Shown here one piece after another: positions 42,366 through 50,007 of a stretch of DNA of 64,000 nt. The DNA is from an uncultured Butyricimonas sp. GTDB taxonomy: Bacteria; Bacteroidota; Bacteroidia; Bacteroidales; Marinifilaceae. Position 1 is the stretch's first letter, and each line of letters starts with the position of its first letter. The position numbers and the translations under genes are program-made. The notes under the pieces are model-generated. The model ran no database searches. It was not told where the DNA came from and worked only from the letters and a program-made list of their open reading frames with translations. Where the stretch lies: NCBI GenBank assembly GCA_944320555.1, contig CALUHX010000005.1:24154-88153 (forward strand), in the 5' to 3' direction.

Positions 42366-42866
42366 ATGGGAGAAAAAAATACAGAAATATCTGCACGCAT
42401 AGCAGAGATAATCCAATGGCTGGGAGAAAAACCCAACTCTTTCGCTAAACGTTTAGGCTATTCTCGAGCTCAAACAATCTATGATATACTCAGCGGCAAG
42501 TCTGCTCCAAGCTATGATTTTTTTTATCGATTCGTAAATGCAGAATTTTCTGCAAATATCAATCTTCAATGGCTTTTTACCGGTGAAGGTGAAATGCTCA
42601 AAACGAATCCGACTTCCGAAACTCTCTCTTCTGAGACTCTCTATCCCTGTTCTCTTTCAGAGCATAAAGGTAACATAAATCAAGCGATTTCGCAAGATGT
42701 TCCGCCATTAATGGATCGTCTTTTGACCATTATCTCAGAAAAAGATGCCGTGATACGGGCGCAGGCTGAGGAAATTGGCCGTCTTCGAGAGCAAATCGAC
42801 CAGTTAAAGCAGGTTCGGGGTCACGATGTTTCGGATGCAATTTCTTCAACTGCCATTGCCGGATAA
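42366..42866 (+). CDS. phage repressor, XRE-type HTH with coiled-coil tail
   Basis: 166 residues. The HTH domain (about residues 8-60) is clear: IIQWLGEKPNSFAKRLGYSRAQTIYDILSGKSAPSYDF. A linker follows, then a coiled coil (about 110-150) with IISEKDAVIRAQAEEIGRLREQIDQL, for dimer or tetramer formation. No LexA-type peptidase motif, so RecA-dependent self-cleavage is unlikely. It is divergent from the early operon; two of the three operators lie in its own gene, which suggests autoregulation. AT content is higher than in neighbours. Confidence 0.85.
   Translation: MGEKNTEISARIAEIIQWLGEKPNSFAKRLGYSRAQTIYDILSGKSAPSYDFFYRFVNAEFSANINLQWLFTGEGEMLKTNPTSETLSSETLYPCSLSEHKGNINQAISQDVPPLMDRLLTIISEKDAVIRAQAEEIGRLREQIDQLKQVRGHDVSDAISSTAIAG
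42380..42395. promoter_or_regulatory. operator O2 (palindrome)
   Basis: TACAGAAATATCTGCA, 42 bp (four helical turns) to the right of O1, inside the start of the repressor gene. Confidence 0.6.
42539..42554. promoter_or_regulatory. operator O3 (palindrome)
   Basis: TGCAGAATTTTCTGCA, a perfect TGCAGAA / TTCTGCA inverted repeat inside the repressor gene. Confidence 0.55.
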
Positions 42867-43616
42867 GAGGCTTGCATGTTGTCCGGGGACACCGCAAAGG
42901 CACTCCGAAGCATCCCGGAATGCCTTAGGACACCCTCCGGCATCCCCTCTCGCCCGATCTTTTCACCACCACCCGTTCTCCCCCTCCCTCCCGTTTCGCA
43001 CCCTTTCTCCCCTTTTCCCCCTCCTTTTTGCCCCAGATGTGTTTCCAAACACCTGATTCTCTTATATATATTAAGGTGTGATTTTAATGGCGGTGGGCAT
43101 TTTCTTACACCTATCGCCCCGTTTTTTAACATTTAACCTCAAAAAACGGTATTTTTCCCCCCTCTCTATCCATACCCCAAAAACCCACTTTTGTAACCCC
43201 TTTCTCTGAAAAATGTAACCCCTTTCTGTAACCCCACTTGTAACCCCTCTCCCAAAAACACCTCATTTTCCCTGTTCCCCCATGCCATCCTCTTACTGCT
43301 CTGATCCGTCATTTAATCCTTCTTCAAGAGGCCACGAATGCCGCCCCGTATCAGCCCCGTATTCGCACGAAAAGCCCGAGTACAAAGACTTTACCGCACA
43401 CACAATAAAAAAGGCCGTATGCAAACCATACAGCCCCCGAATGTAAACTCCCGGTATCCCTTTCCGCAGCTTTCAGCCCTTATATGTAAACCGAAATTAA
43501 GCCCATGTAAACATTTCGTTTTACGCTCTCTTTCCGCTCACTCTCTCTTAACTCTCTGTAATCTATAAGTTTGAAGCATCTTCCAGCCCTTTCTCATTTA
43601 TACGCTTCGTTCTGTG
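42867..43616. other. 750 bp without a gene, containing the right prophage end
   Basis: Right after the repressor lies a hairpin (42898-42908 with 42917-42927, AAGGCAxTCCG). A pyrimidine-rich strand runs from about 42950 to 43270. TGTAACCCC is repeated near 43192, 43214, 43227 and 43239. GGTGT / ACACC arms lie at about 43074 and 43108. From about 43380 the right-end inverted repeat begins. Short frames here lack coding character. Confidence 0.55.
43380..43616. repeat. prophage right end, inverted copy of the left end
   Basis: Read on the minus strand from 43616 inward: CACAGAACGAAGCG, ATAAATGAGA, GAGTTAAGAGAGAGTGAGCG, AACGAAATGTTTACAT, GATACCGGGAGTTTACAT and GTATGGTTTGCATAC, in the same order as at the left end (3037-3260). 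These are likely transposase sites. Confidence 0.75.
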
Positions 43617-43629
43617 CCCCATAGCATTG

Positions 43630-43661
43630 TTTGCATTTCCCATCCCTTTCCCTTATTTTTG
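43630..43661 (+). promoter_or_regulatory. promoter of the ATPase gene, 14 bp from the prophage end
   Basis: TTTG (43630-43633), 20 bp spacer, TATTTTTG (43654-43661): both boxes of the Bacteroides promoter at normal spacing. The prophage inserted just upstream, leaving it intact. Confidence 0.65.
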
Positions 43662-43714
43662 TAATGGCCATTAAGATAATGGCGGTTACATTAATCGAAG
43701 GAAAGGAGGAAATC

Positions 43715-45028
43715 ATGCTAAAGTTTTATGACAGAGAACGGGAATTGGAGGCACTGGAACGCAACCGGGCACTGGCGGAGCAGTCCGGGCGGCTCACGGT
43801 GGTGGTGGGCCGCCGCCGCGTGGGGAAGACATCGCTATTGTTGAAATCGGTGGAAGGACGGAGATTCCTTTACCTGTTCGTGTCAAGGACAAGCGAGGCG
43901 TTGTTGTGCGAGCGGTTCCAAGAAGACGCCCGGCAGGCGTTAGGGTTGGAACTCTTCGGACGCATCGTCCGATTTCGAGATTTGTTCGAGCAATTGCTCC
44001 TCGCAGGCATGCGGAGACACTACACGCTGATCATCGACGAGTTTCAAGAATTTGAATTCGTGAATCCGGCGATTTTCAGCGAAATCCAAGATTTGTGGGA
44101 CAGACACAAAGAGCGGGCCAAGGTGCATTTTATCGCCTGCGGGTCGATTTACTCGATGATGACCCGCATTTTCGAAAACCGCAAGGAACCGCTGTTCAGC
44201 CGCCAAACGTCGAAAATGGTGTTGCAACCATTCACGGTGGAGGTGCAAAAACAGATTTTGCGGGATTACCATCCGGCTTACACCCCCGACGACTTGCTGT
44301 GCCTGTACATGCTGACGGGCGGCATTCCCAAATACATCGGCCAACTCGTGGAGGCGGGAGCCGTCACCCGGGAAACAATCATTGAACACGCGACGCGGCC
44401 GGATTCTCCGTTTTTGGGAGAAGGGAGGGAATTGCTCGTGTCGGAGTTCGGGCGGGAACACGGCACGTATTTCGCCATTCTGCAACTGATTGCCGCCGGG
44501 AAAAACTCGCAGGCGGAAATCGACTCCATCATCGGGAAAAACACGGGGGCGTACTTGAACAACCTCGAAAACGAGTATTCGCTCGTCAGGCGCAACCGTC
44601 CCCTGTTCGCGTCGCCGCAAAGCAGGAAGACTCGCTGGAGCATCGACGACAACTACCTGCGCTGGTGGTTCCGCTTCATCTATCCCCGGCAGACGGTGGT
44701 GGAGATGGGACGCACGGACTTGTTACGGGAATTCGTAGAAACGGGCTACGAACAATATAGCGGCCTCGTGCTGGAGAAGTATTTCCGGGAGAAGCTGATG
44801 ACGCAGGAAAGGTTCACGGAAGTCGGCAGTTATTGGGACAACAAAGGAGAGAACGAAATCGACCTCATCGCCCTGAACGACCTGGACCGCACGGCCCTCA
44901 TGGCCGAGGTGAAGCGCAACCCGGCGAAAATCAACCTGCAAACGCTGGCCCGAAAAGCCGAAACGCTGCGCAAGGAGCTGGCGAAATACCGGATGGAGCT
45001 GCGGGGCCTCTCGCTGGAGGACATGTAA
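43715..45028 (+). CDS. AAA ATPase with C-terminal PD-(D/E)XK-like domain (DUF234 family)
   Basis: 437 residues from ATG 43715, chosen because AGGAGG precedes it; the frame is open 84 bp further up. Walker A VVGRRRVGKTS, Walker B TLIIDEFQEF, a sensor-like FIACGS, a winged-helix part (AAGKNSQAEIDSIIG) and, at the end, GENEIDLIAL and AEVKRN, which match the acidic and Lys positions of PD-(D/E)XK nucleases. The family is widespread and uncharacterised; defence or toxin roles are discussed for some. It is monocistronic with its own promoter. Confidence 0.8.
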   Translation: MLKFYDRERELEALERNRALAEQSGRLTVVVGRRRVGKTSLLLKSVEGRRFLYLFVSRTSEALLCERFQEDARQALGLELFGRIVRFRDLFEQLLLAGMRRHYTLIIDEFQEFEFVNPAIFSEIQDLWDRHKERAKVHFIACGSIYSMMTRIFENRKEPLFSRQTSKMVLQPFTVEVQKQILRDYHPAYTPDDLLCLYMLTGGIPKYIGQLVEAGAVTRETIIEHATRPDSPFLGEGRELLVSEFGREHGTYFAILQLIAAGKNSQAEIDSIIGKNTGAYLNNLENEYSLVRRNRPLFASPQSRKTRWSIDDNYLRWWFRFIYPRQTVVEMGRTDLLREFVETGYEQYSGLVLEKYFREKLMTQERFTEVGSYWDNKGENEIDLIALNDLDRTALMAEVKRNPAKINLQTLARKAETLRKELAKYRMELRGLSLEDM

Positions 45029-45404
45029 GGAATAATCATTTTCTTGAAATGTTTTTCACAATGCGCTTTGTTTTCAGGGAACGTTTTCATATTTTTGGGG
45101 GAAAGGAATGTTATTTAGATTGTCGAACGTTAAAAACAGATGGTTATGAATGTCAAGTTACCTCTCATATTCAGCACATAAGCCTCCTCTTGAAGAGGAC
45201 AGGGGGAGGGACAGAATCGTATTCCTAATGAGGAAATACCATCCTCACTTTTTCCGCAAATATGATTCGGTTCTTTAAGTATTTAGTCAAAACAATCCGA
45301 CGCAATAAGAGAAATTAAAGAACCGACATTTAGAACAAGCGCTTATATCTCTTCGACAGGAAGCGAAGAAAAAGAAATTTTAACACGCCATAAATTCGAC
45401 TATT
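45029..45404. other. 376 bp without a gene
   Basis: AT-rich. CCTCCTCTT and an AGGACAGGGGGAGG block at about 45183 can pair in part. CGGTTCTTTAA (45268-45278) and TTAAAGAACCG (45315-45325) form an 11 bp inverted repeat with a 36 nt spacer. No coding frame of note. Confidence 0.5.
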
Positions 45405-46349
45405 ATGAAAACATACGTCACGACAATTTTAACAATCAGCCTCTTTTTTGTCATTTCCTGCCAAAAAGGGAAACAAGAAAAAAGTCCGGAGCCAGGAATC
45501 ACCGAGTGGCAACCAGCCTATTTAGCATTAGGAGAAAACATAACAGAACAGGAGAGACTTAGTTTTTGCTTCAAAAACGAGGAAAAACCGGTACCCCCAC
45601 TCAATAGAATATACCCAGAACATTTCGGGGGTATCTACAGATGCCCATCCGATCGGACAAAAACGGTTATTTGCCTGACGGACACCTCAGAACAAGCGAA
45701 ACAACACATCATCGACTTATGCCAACTGTCCCGAGATGGATATGTCTTTCAAAAATGCGATTTTTCTAAAAACGAAATGCTGCAAATCATGAGAAAATTG
45801 AATGACATACCCAACTTATACGAAGAATGGAGCATCATTGACATAGGCATATCCTCCCAAAAGAACAAAGTGGACATACACTTTTATGGAGCGTATGATG
45901 AAAACAAAATAAGGTCTTTTCAAGAAAAAGTCCTTAACCATCCCGCTCTTGTATTCACGTTTGCCCTCGACAATGACGCGCCAAGTTCATTAAAAGAAGA
46001 CGAGGAAACACGCGGCAGCGAGGCTGACGCGACGATTCAAGAACGGGTCGAAAAATTCTTGACCATCGACGAGGAGCTATACAAGCGCCTGCTTAAAGAC
46101 CATAACTTCCTGACTTTGTACGACAAATACATCGAACGGTCAAAATCGGACATCACCGACATGGACGCGGCGATGGCGGCGGACGACGAGATTTTCTCGC
46201 TCATCCACTCGCTGGCGGACAAATACGGGCACGACAACATATTCGCTTACGTGATGAAAAAGCAGGAGGAGGAACGCCGCGTCGAGAACGGTGTCGAGTA
46301 TCCTCCTTACGAGGTGAAGCTTTTGCCCCGCTCCCAACAACACAAATAA
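45405..46349 (+). CDS. lipoprotein, hypothetical
   Basis: 314 residues. A signal sequence MKTYVTTILTISLFFVISC ends in a lipobox cysteine at 19. The mature part is acidic and helical, with DTSEQAKQHIIDLCQLS and SIIDIGISSQKNKVDIHFYG, and a long charged helix near the end. The first two thirds have lower GC than the rest and than the neighbours. No known domain. It should be anchored in the cell envelope. Confidence 0.7.
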   Translation: MKTYVTTILTISLFFVISCQKGKQEKSPEPGITEWQPAYLALGENITEQERLSFCFKNEEKPVPPLNRIYPEHFGGIYRCPSDRTKTVICLTDTSEQAKQHIIDLCQLSRDGYVFQKCDFSKNEMLQIMRKLNDIPNLYEEWSIIDIGISSQKNKVDIHFYGAYDENKIRSFQEKVLNHPALVFTFALDNDAPSSLKEDEETRGSEADATIQERVEKFLTIDEELYKRLLKDHNFLTLYDKYIERSKSDITDMDAAMAADDEIFSLIHSLADKYGHDNIFAYVMKKQEEERRVENGVEYPPYEVKLLPRSQQHK

Positions 46350-46479
46350 AGTGAAAGACACCTCGACCGGAAAGGCATACCGGAAAGAGGCATGGGCCTG
46401 CAAAGGACAATTTTGAAACCTTGAAAATGGCAACAAAAATTCGAGGGTTCAAAAAGCCAACGACTTGAAAAAGATAAAA

Positions 46480-46560
46480 ATGATGATAGACGAGAATAAA
46501 GACATCATTGTCAAGTATTGGAATAGATATTTTGGAAAGGAGGTGGATGATGAAGATTAA
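46480..46560 (+). CDS. short open frame, possible leader or remnant
   Basis: 26 residues (MMIDENKDIIVKYWNRYFGK and an acidic end). It overlaps the DUF2442-HTH gene start by 11 bp. Composition is like a gene fragment; the overlap would allow coupling. Weak evidence. Confidence 0.25.
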   Translation: MMIDENKDIIVKYWNRYFGKEVDDED

Positions 46561-46957
46561 GGAGATTTGGTTTGAGGGCGATTATCTGTGCGGACGGGAC
46601 GAGGAGGGGAGGGAGTACCGGCAATCGCTGCTTTGGTACCCGCGGTTGCGGAAGGCGAGCGAGGAGGAGCGCGGGCGGTACACGATGAGCACCGTCGGCA
46701 TCCATTGGCGGGAACTCGACGAGGACGTGAGCTTCGAGAGCTTTGCCTACGAGGACGCGGAGCCGACGAAACTGCAACGCTTTTTCCTCACGCACCGGGA
46801 AATCAACGTGAGCGAGTTCGCCAAGTTGGCAGGCATCAACGCGGCACTGCTGCGCAATTACATCAACGGCTTTAAGAAGCCCTCGAAGGAGCGGGAACGG
46901 CAGATATTGGAGCAAATCCACGCGCTGGGCAAGGAATATGCGGAGGTCGAGTTTTGA
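46550..46957 (+). CDS. DUF2442-HTH protein
   Basis: 135 residues from ATG 46550, preceded by AAAGGAGGTG. The first half is DUF2442-like (IWFEGDYLCGRDEEGREYRQSLLWYPRL, STVGIHWRELDEDVSFESF). The second is an HTH of the XRE type (VSEFAKLAGINAALLRNYINGFKKPSKERE). Such fusions often belong to toxin-antitoxin-like loci as DNA-binding part, though no partner gene is obvious here except the short frame upstream. It is followed by a strong terminator. Confidence 0.7.
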   Translation: MKIKEIWFEGDYLCGRDEEGREYRQSLLWYPRLRKASEEERGRYTMSTVGIHWRELDEDVSFESFAYEDAEPTKLQRFFLTHREINVSEFAKLAGINAALLRNYINGFKKPSKERERQILEQIHALGKEYAEVEF

Positions 46958-46980
46958 AGGCGGGAGAGGGTGGAAAAGGA

Positions 46981-47006
46981 AAAGAGACGCTGCGCAGCGT
47001 CTCTTT
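46981..47006. terminator. bidirectional terminator
   Basis: A perfect palindrome with arms AAAGAGACGCTGC and GCAGCGTCTCTTT, followed by T. It separates the DUF2442-HTH gene from tRNA-Pro and can serve both strands. Confidence 0.85.
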
Positions 47007-47010
47007 TTGT

Positions 47011-47086
47011 TGGTCGGGATGACTGGACTCGAACCAGCGGCCTCCACGTCCCGAACGTGGCGCGCTACCAACTGCGCTACATCCCG
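47011..47086 (-). tRNA. tRNA-Pro (anticodon CGG)
   Basis: 76 bp with encoded CCA. Acceptor CGGGATG / CATCCCG, D-arm with AGTTGGTAG loop, anticodon arm CCACG-TTCGGGA-CGTGG giving anticodon CGG (codon CCG), T-arm CTGG-TTCGAGT-CCAG. All arms are regular. Confidence 0.95.
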
Positions 47087-47134
47087 TTTCCGTTTTGCGG
47101 GGGCAAAAGTAATAATAGTTTCGAATATATTCGC

Positions 47135-47142
47135 TATCTTTG
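47135..47142 (+). promoter_or_regulatory. -7 box of the rbfA promoter
   Basis: TATCTTTG, a perfect TAnnTTTG, 34 bp before the rbfA ATG. No clear -33 TTTG. Confidence 0.45.
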
Positions 47143-47176
47143 CCGAAAAATTTTACGGAACAATCATTTTTTCATC

Positions 47177-47515
47177 ATGGACTCAATCAGACAAAATAAA
47201 GTGGGGCGGTTAATCCAAAGGGACTTAAGCGAGATGTTTCAACGGGAGTGCAAGGAAGTGGCGCTGGGGGCGATGCTGTCGGTGACGACGGTGAGGGTGA
47301 GCCCCGACCTCTCCTACGCGCGGGTGTACGTGAGCATATTCCCGTCGGAGAAGACGGAGGCGGTGCTGGCGTCGCTGGAGGAAAAGAACAAGCAAATCCG
47401 CTTCATCCTCGGGAAGAAAATCGGCAAGCAGACGCGCATCGTGCCGGAGCTGCGGTTCTTCGTGGACGACAGCCTCGACTACATCGACCATATCGACAGC
47501 CTGCTCAAACAATAA
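47177..47515 (+). CDS. rbfA: ribosome-binding factor A
   Basis: 112 residues from ATG 47177. KH-type fold signatures: NKVGRLIQRDLSEMFQRE, VTTVRVSPDLSYARVYVSIFP, LGKKIGKQTRIVPELRFFVDDS, ending with a helix. RbfA helps mature the 30S subunit by acting on the 5' part of 16S rRNA, which is important in the cold. It is followed 10 bp later by the LolE-like permease, a common Bacteroidales pair. Confidence 0.92.
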   Translation: MDSIRQNKVGRLIQRDLSEMFQRECKEVALGAMLSVTTVRVSPDLSYARVYVSIFPSEKTEAVLASLEEKNKQIRFILGKKIGKQTRIVPELRFFVDDSLDYIDHIDSLLKQ

Positions 47516-47525
47516 GAGGGAACGC

Positions 47526-48731
47526 ATGAAACTGCCGGTCTTCATCGCGCGGAGGTATTTGTTCTCGAAAAAGAAGCAAAACGCCATCAACATCATCTCG
47601 GCCATCAGCGTGGCGGGGGTGGCGGTGGGCACGACGGCCCTGATTGTGGTGCTCTCCGTGTTCAACGGGATAGACTCCCTGCTGACGGAAGCCACGGACA
47701 GCTTCACGGCGGACATCCTCGTCACGCCCGCCGAGGGCAAATTCATGGCGGCGGACACCGCCCTGCTGGAGCGGCTGGCCGGAGAGGAGGCCGTGGCCTC
47801 GGCGGATGTCGCGGTGGAGGAGAAATCCCTCGTCAAGTTCGGCGACAACCTCGTGCCTGTGACGGTGAAGGGGGTGGGGCCCGACTACGACGCGCACAAC
47901 CACATCTCCGCCTCCATCGCGGGAGGCCGCTTCGCCCTGACCGTGGACAGCCTGCCGGCCGCCGTGCTGGGCTACGGCATCGCCGCCAGCCTGAAAGCGC
48001 GGCTGGGGACGGGCAGCCCCGTCACGTTCTACTACCCGAACCGACGGGGAGGGACCAGCCTGTCGTCGCTGCGCAGCGAGGCCATATACCCCATCGGGAT
48101 ATTCTCCGCCCAGCAGGAAATCGACGCAAAATACGTGTTCATCGACATCGAGGTGGCCCGGCGACTTTTCAACACGCCCGGCAAAATCTCGCAGATAGAG
48201 CTCAAACTGAAAAACCCGGACGACATCGGGCCGTTCAAAGAAAAGCTGGCGGAACAAATCGGCGGAGCGTACAAGGTGGCGGACAAATACGACGCGAACC
48301 GCTCGTTCTACGCCATGATGCGCTCGGAGAAGCTGGCCGTGTTCCTCATCCTGCTGTTCATCCTGTTCATCGCCTCGTTCAACATTGTGGGGTCGGTGTC
48401 CATGCTCATCATCGACAAGAAGGACGACATCGGCGTCTACCAGGCCTTGGGCATGACGCAGGAGAAAATCATCTCCATCTTCCGGCTGGAGGGGAACCTC
48501 ATCACGGGACTCGGAGCGGCGGCGGGCCTCCTCATCGGCACGGGACTCTGCCTGGCGCAGGAGCACTTCGGCCTGCTGACACTGGGGGAGGGCAGCTACA
48601 TCGTGAGCGCCTACCCCGTGAAAGTCGTCGCCGGGGACGTGCTGCTGTCGCTGGCGGCGGTGGTGCTCATCGGAAGCGTCGCCTCCTATTTCCCCGTGAA
48701 ATTCCTTGTGAAAAAAATTGTCCAACTATAA
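47526..48731 (+). CDS. FtsX-like ABC permease, LolC/LolE type
   Basis: 401 residues with four membrane segments: one near residue 25-50 (AINIISAISVAGVAVGTTALIVVLSVF) and three in the last 150 (LILLFILFIASFNIVGSVSMLI, LITGLGAAAGLLIGTGL, VLLSLAAVVLIGSVASYF). The large periplasmic loop is MacB-like. With an ATPase encoded elsewhere, such permeases extract lipoproteins from the inner membrane. The gene lies 10 bp after rbfA and 11 bp before the PPIase gene. Confidence 0.85.
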   Translation: MKLPVFIARRYLFSKKKQNAINIISAISVAGVAVGTTALIVVLSVFNGIDSLLTEATDSFTADILVTPAEGKFMAADTALLERLAGEEAVASADVAVEEKSLVKFGDNLVPVTVKGVGPDYDAHNHISASIAGGRFALTVDSLPAAVLGYGIAASLKARLGTGSPVTFYYPNRRGGTSLSSLRSEAIYPIGIFSAQQEIDAKYVFIDIEVARRLFNTPGKISQIELKLKNPDDIGPFKEKLAEQIGGAYKVADKYDANRSFYAMMRSEKLAVFLILLFILFIASFNIVGSVSMLIIDKKDDIGVYQALGMTQEKIISIFRLEGNLITGLGAAAGLLIGTGLCLAQEHFGLLTLGEGSYIVSAYPVKVVAGDVLLSLAAVVLIGSVASYFPVKFLVKKIVQL

Positions 48732-48742
48732 AAACAAACACC

Positions 48743-49561
48743 ATGAGAGCCAAATCATTTTTATCGCTTGTCATGCTGGCGGCCCTTTTTGCGCCGCCAT
48801 TGGCGGCCCAGGAGCAAGAACGTATGGTTGTCGTCGAGACCTCCGCGGGCAGCATGAAATTCAAATTGTACAACGACACGCCCGGACACAGGGACAATTT
48901 CATCCGCCTGGCCCGGGAGGGGCAATACGACGGGACACTGTTCTACCGGGTGGTGAAGGAATTCATGATACAAGGCGGCTCGAGCGACAGCCGCGACGCG
49001 CGCCCGGGCCAGGAACTGGGATACGGGCAGGAAATCAACATCCCGGCGGAAATCCGCCCCGCCCACTACCACAAGAAAGGCGCGCTGGCCGCCCCCCGGC
49101 AGCCGGACAACTTGAACCCGGAAAAGAAATCGGACATTTCCCAGTTCTACATCGTGGCGGGGAAAAAATACACGGAAGAGGAGATAGACAACTACGTGAA
49201 CGCCATCAACAAGCCCATCAAACGGGCGATACAGGAAAAATATTACTATCCGAAAAAGGCGTTGCTCGACTCGCTGCGGGCCGCCCGGGCCGTGGCGGAG
49301 TTCCGGAAAGTGGCAGGCGTGGTGAAGAAGCAGATTAACGACGAATGGGAAGCCAACACGGAAAAAATCACCATGACCGCCCGGCAACGGCAGGACTACA
49401 TCACGAAAGGCGGCACTCCCCACCTGGACAACGAATACACCGTCTTCGGGGAAATGGTTGAGGGCTTCGACGTGCTGGACCGCATCGCGGCCATGCCCAC
49501 CGACAAAAACAACCGTCCTCTGCAGGACGTGAAAATCATCCACGTAAAAGTCATTGAATGA
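48743..49561 (+). CDS. peptidyl-prolyl cis-trans isomerase, cyclophilin type, exported
   Basis: 272 residues. A signal peptide (MRAKSFLSLVMLAALFAPPLAAQ) precedes a cyclophilin domain: VVVETSAGSMKFKLYNDTPGH, NFIRLAREGQYDGTLFYRVVKEFMIQGG with the catalytic FYR, ISQFYIVAG and, near the end, EYTVFGEMVEGFDVLDRIA. About 100 extra residues with TMTARQRQDY are inserted, typical for Bacteroidales proteins. It should help folding in the periplasm. Its stop overlaps the VanZ start. Confidence 0.9.
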   Translation: MRAKSFLSLVMLAALFAPPLAAQEQERMVVVETSAGSMKFKLYNDTPGHRDNFIRLAREGQYDGTLFYRVVKEFMIQGGSSDSRDARPGQELGYGQEINIPAEIRPAHYHKKGALAAPRQPDNLNPEKKSDISQFYIVAGKKYTEEEIDNYVNAINKPIKRAIQEKYYYPKKALLDSLRAARAVAEFRKVAGVVKKQINDEWEANTEKITMTARQRQDYITKGGTPHLDNEYTVFGEMVEGFDVLDRIAAMPTDKNNRPLQDVKIIHVKVIE

Positions 49562-49962
49562 AACGGAACACCTTCTTCCGCATCGGGGTGGCGGCGTGGA
49601 TAGTGGTCATCTTCACGCTGTGCGCCATGCCCTCAAGCGACATTCCCGACCCGGGACTGAACATCCCTTACGCCGACAAGATTGTCCACTTCGGCATGCA
49701 CTTCGTCATGGCGTTGCTCCTCATCGGCTCGCTGAAAATCAACGCGCGGCTGAAATGGAGCGTCATCGTGGGGACTGCCATCGGCTTCAGCATCCTGTAC
49801 GGAGGCGCGATTGAAATCCTCCAAAGCAACTTCTTCAACCGGAGCGGCGACCCGTGGGACGAGCTGGCGAACACGGCCGGAGCCGCTGTCGGCTGCCTGC
49901 TCTACCGCCCGCTGGAACGCCAAAAAGATAAATGGTTGGCCCGAAGAAAGGAGAAACAATAA
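49558..49962 (+). CDS. VanZ family membrane protein
   Basis: 134 residues. Membrane segments near FRIGVAAWIVVIFTLCAMP, KIVHFGMHFVMALLLIGSL, KWSVIVGTAIGFSILYGG and ELANTAGAAVGCLLY. VanZ motifs: the DKIVHFGMHF start and EILQSNFFNRSGDPWDELANTAGA at the end. The exact function is unknown; some members affect envelope antibiotic resistance. It overlaps the PPIase gene by 4 bp (ATGA). Confidence 0.85.
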   Translation: MKRNTFFRIGVAAWIVVIFTLCAMPSSDIPDPGLNIPYADKIVHFGMHFVMALLLIGSLKINARLKWSVIVGTAIGFSILYGGAIEILQSNFFNRSGDPWDELANTAGAAVGCLLYRPLERQKDKWLARRKEKQ

Positions 49963-49972
49963 GTTTTTTTAT

Positions 49973-49980
49973 TAACTTTG
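49973..49980 (+). promoter_or_regulatory. -7 box of the pheS promoter
   Basis: TAACTTTG, a TAnnTTTG box 27 bp before the pheS ATG. A -33 box is not clear. Confidence 0.45.
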
Positions 49981-50007
49981 TCCGCCAAGACACAAAAAGA
50001 ATACACG

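Larger units (their letters stand above)
3037..43616. mobile_element. Mu-like transposable prophage with siphovirus-type virion genes
   Basis: The two ends are imperfect inverted copies: 3037-3260 matches the reverse complement of 43380-43616 in several blocks (CACAGAACG, ATAAATGAG, AACGAAATGTTT, GATACCGG, GTATGGTTT). Between them lie a repressor, MuA-type transposase, MuB-type ATPase, Mu family head genes (DUF935 portal, MuF, DUF1320, gpI-like protease) and long-tail genes (tape measure, Dit-like, hub). This is the layout of transposable siphoviruses such as Hankyphage of Bacteroides. The outermost matching bases were taken as ends. No obvious 5 bp target duplication is visible with these ends, so the true boundaries may differ by some bases. 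All expected modules are intact. Confidence 0.9.

Noticed and set aside
42821..43136. Overlapping frames on both strands after the repressor
   Set aside because: Pro/Ser- or Gly/Lys-rich shadows of a pyrimidine-rich tract; no neighbours or start signals.
42876..43620. CRISPR array
   Set aside because: The TGTAACCCC repeats are short, irregular and lack spacers of equal length.
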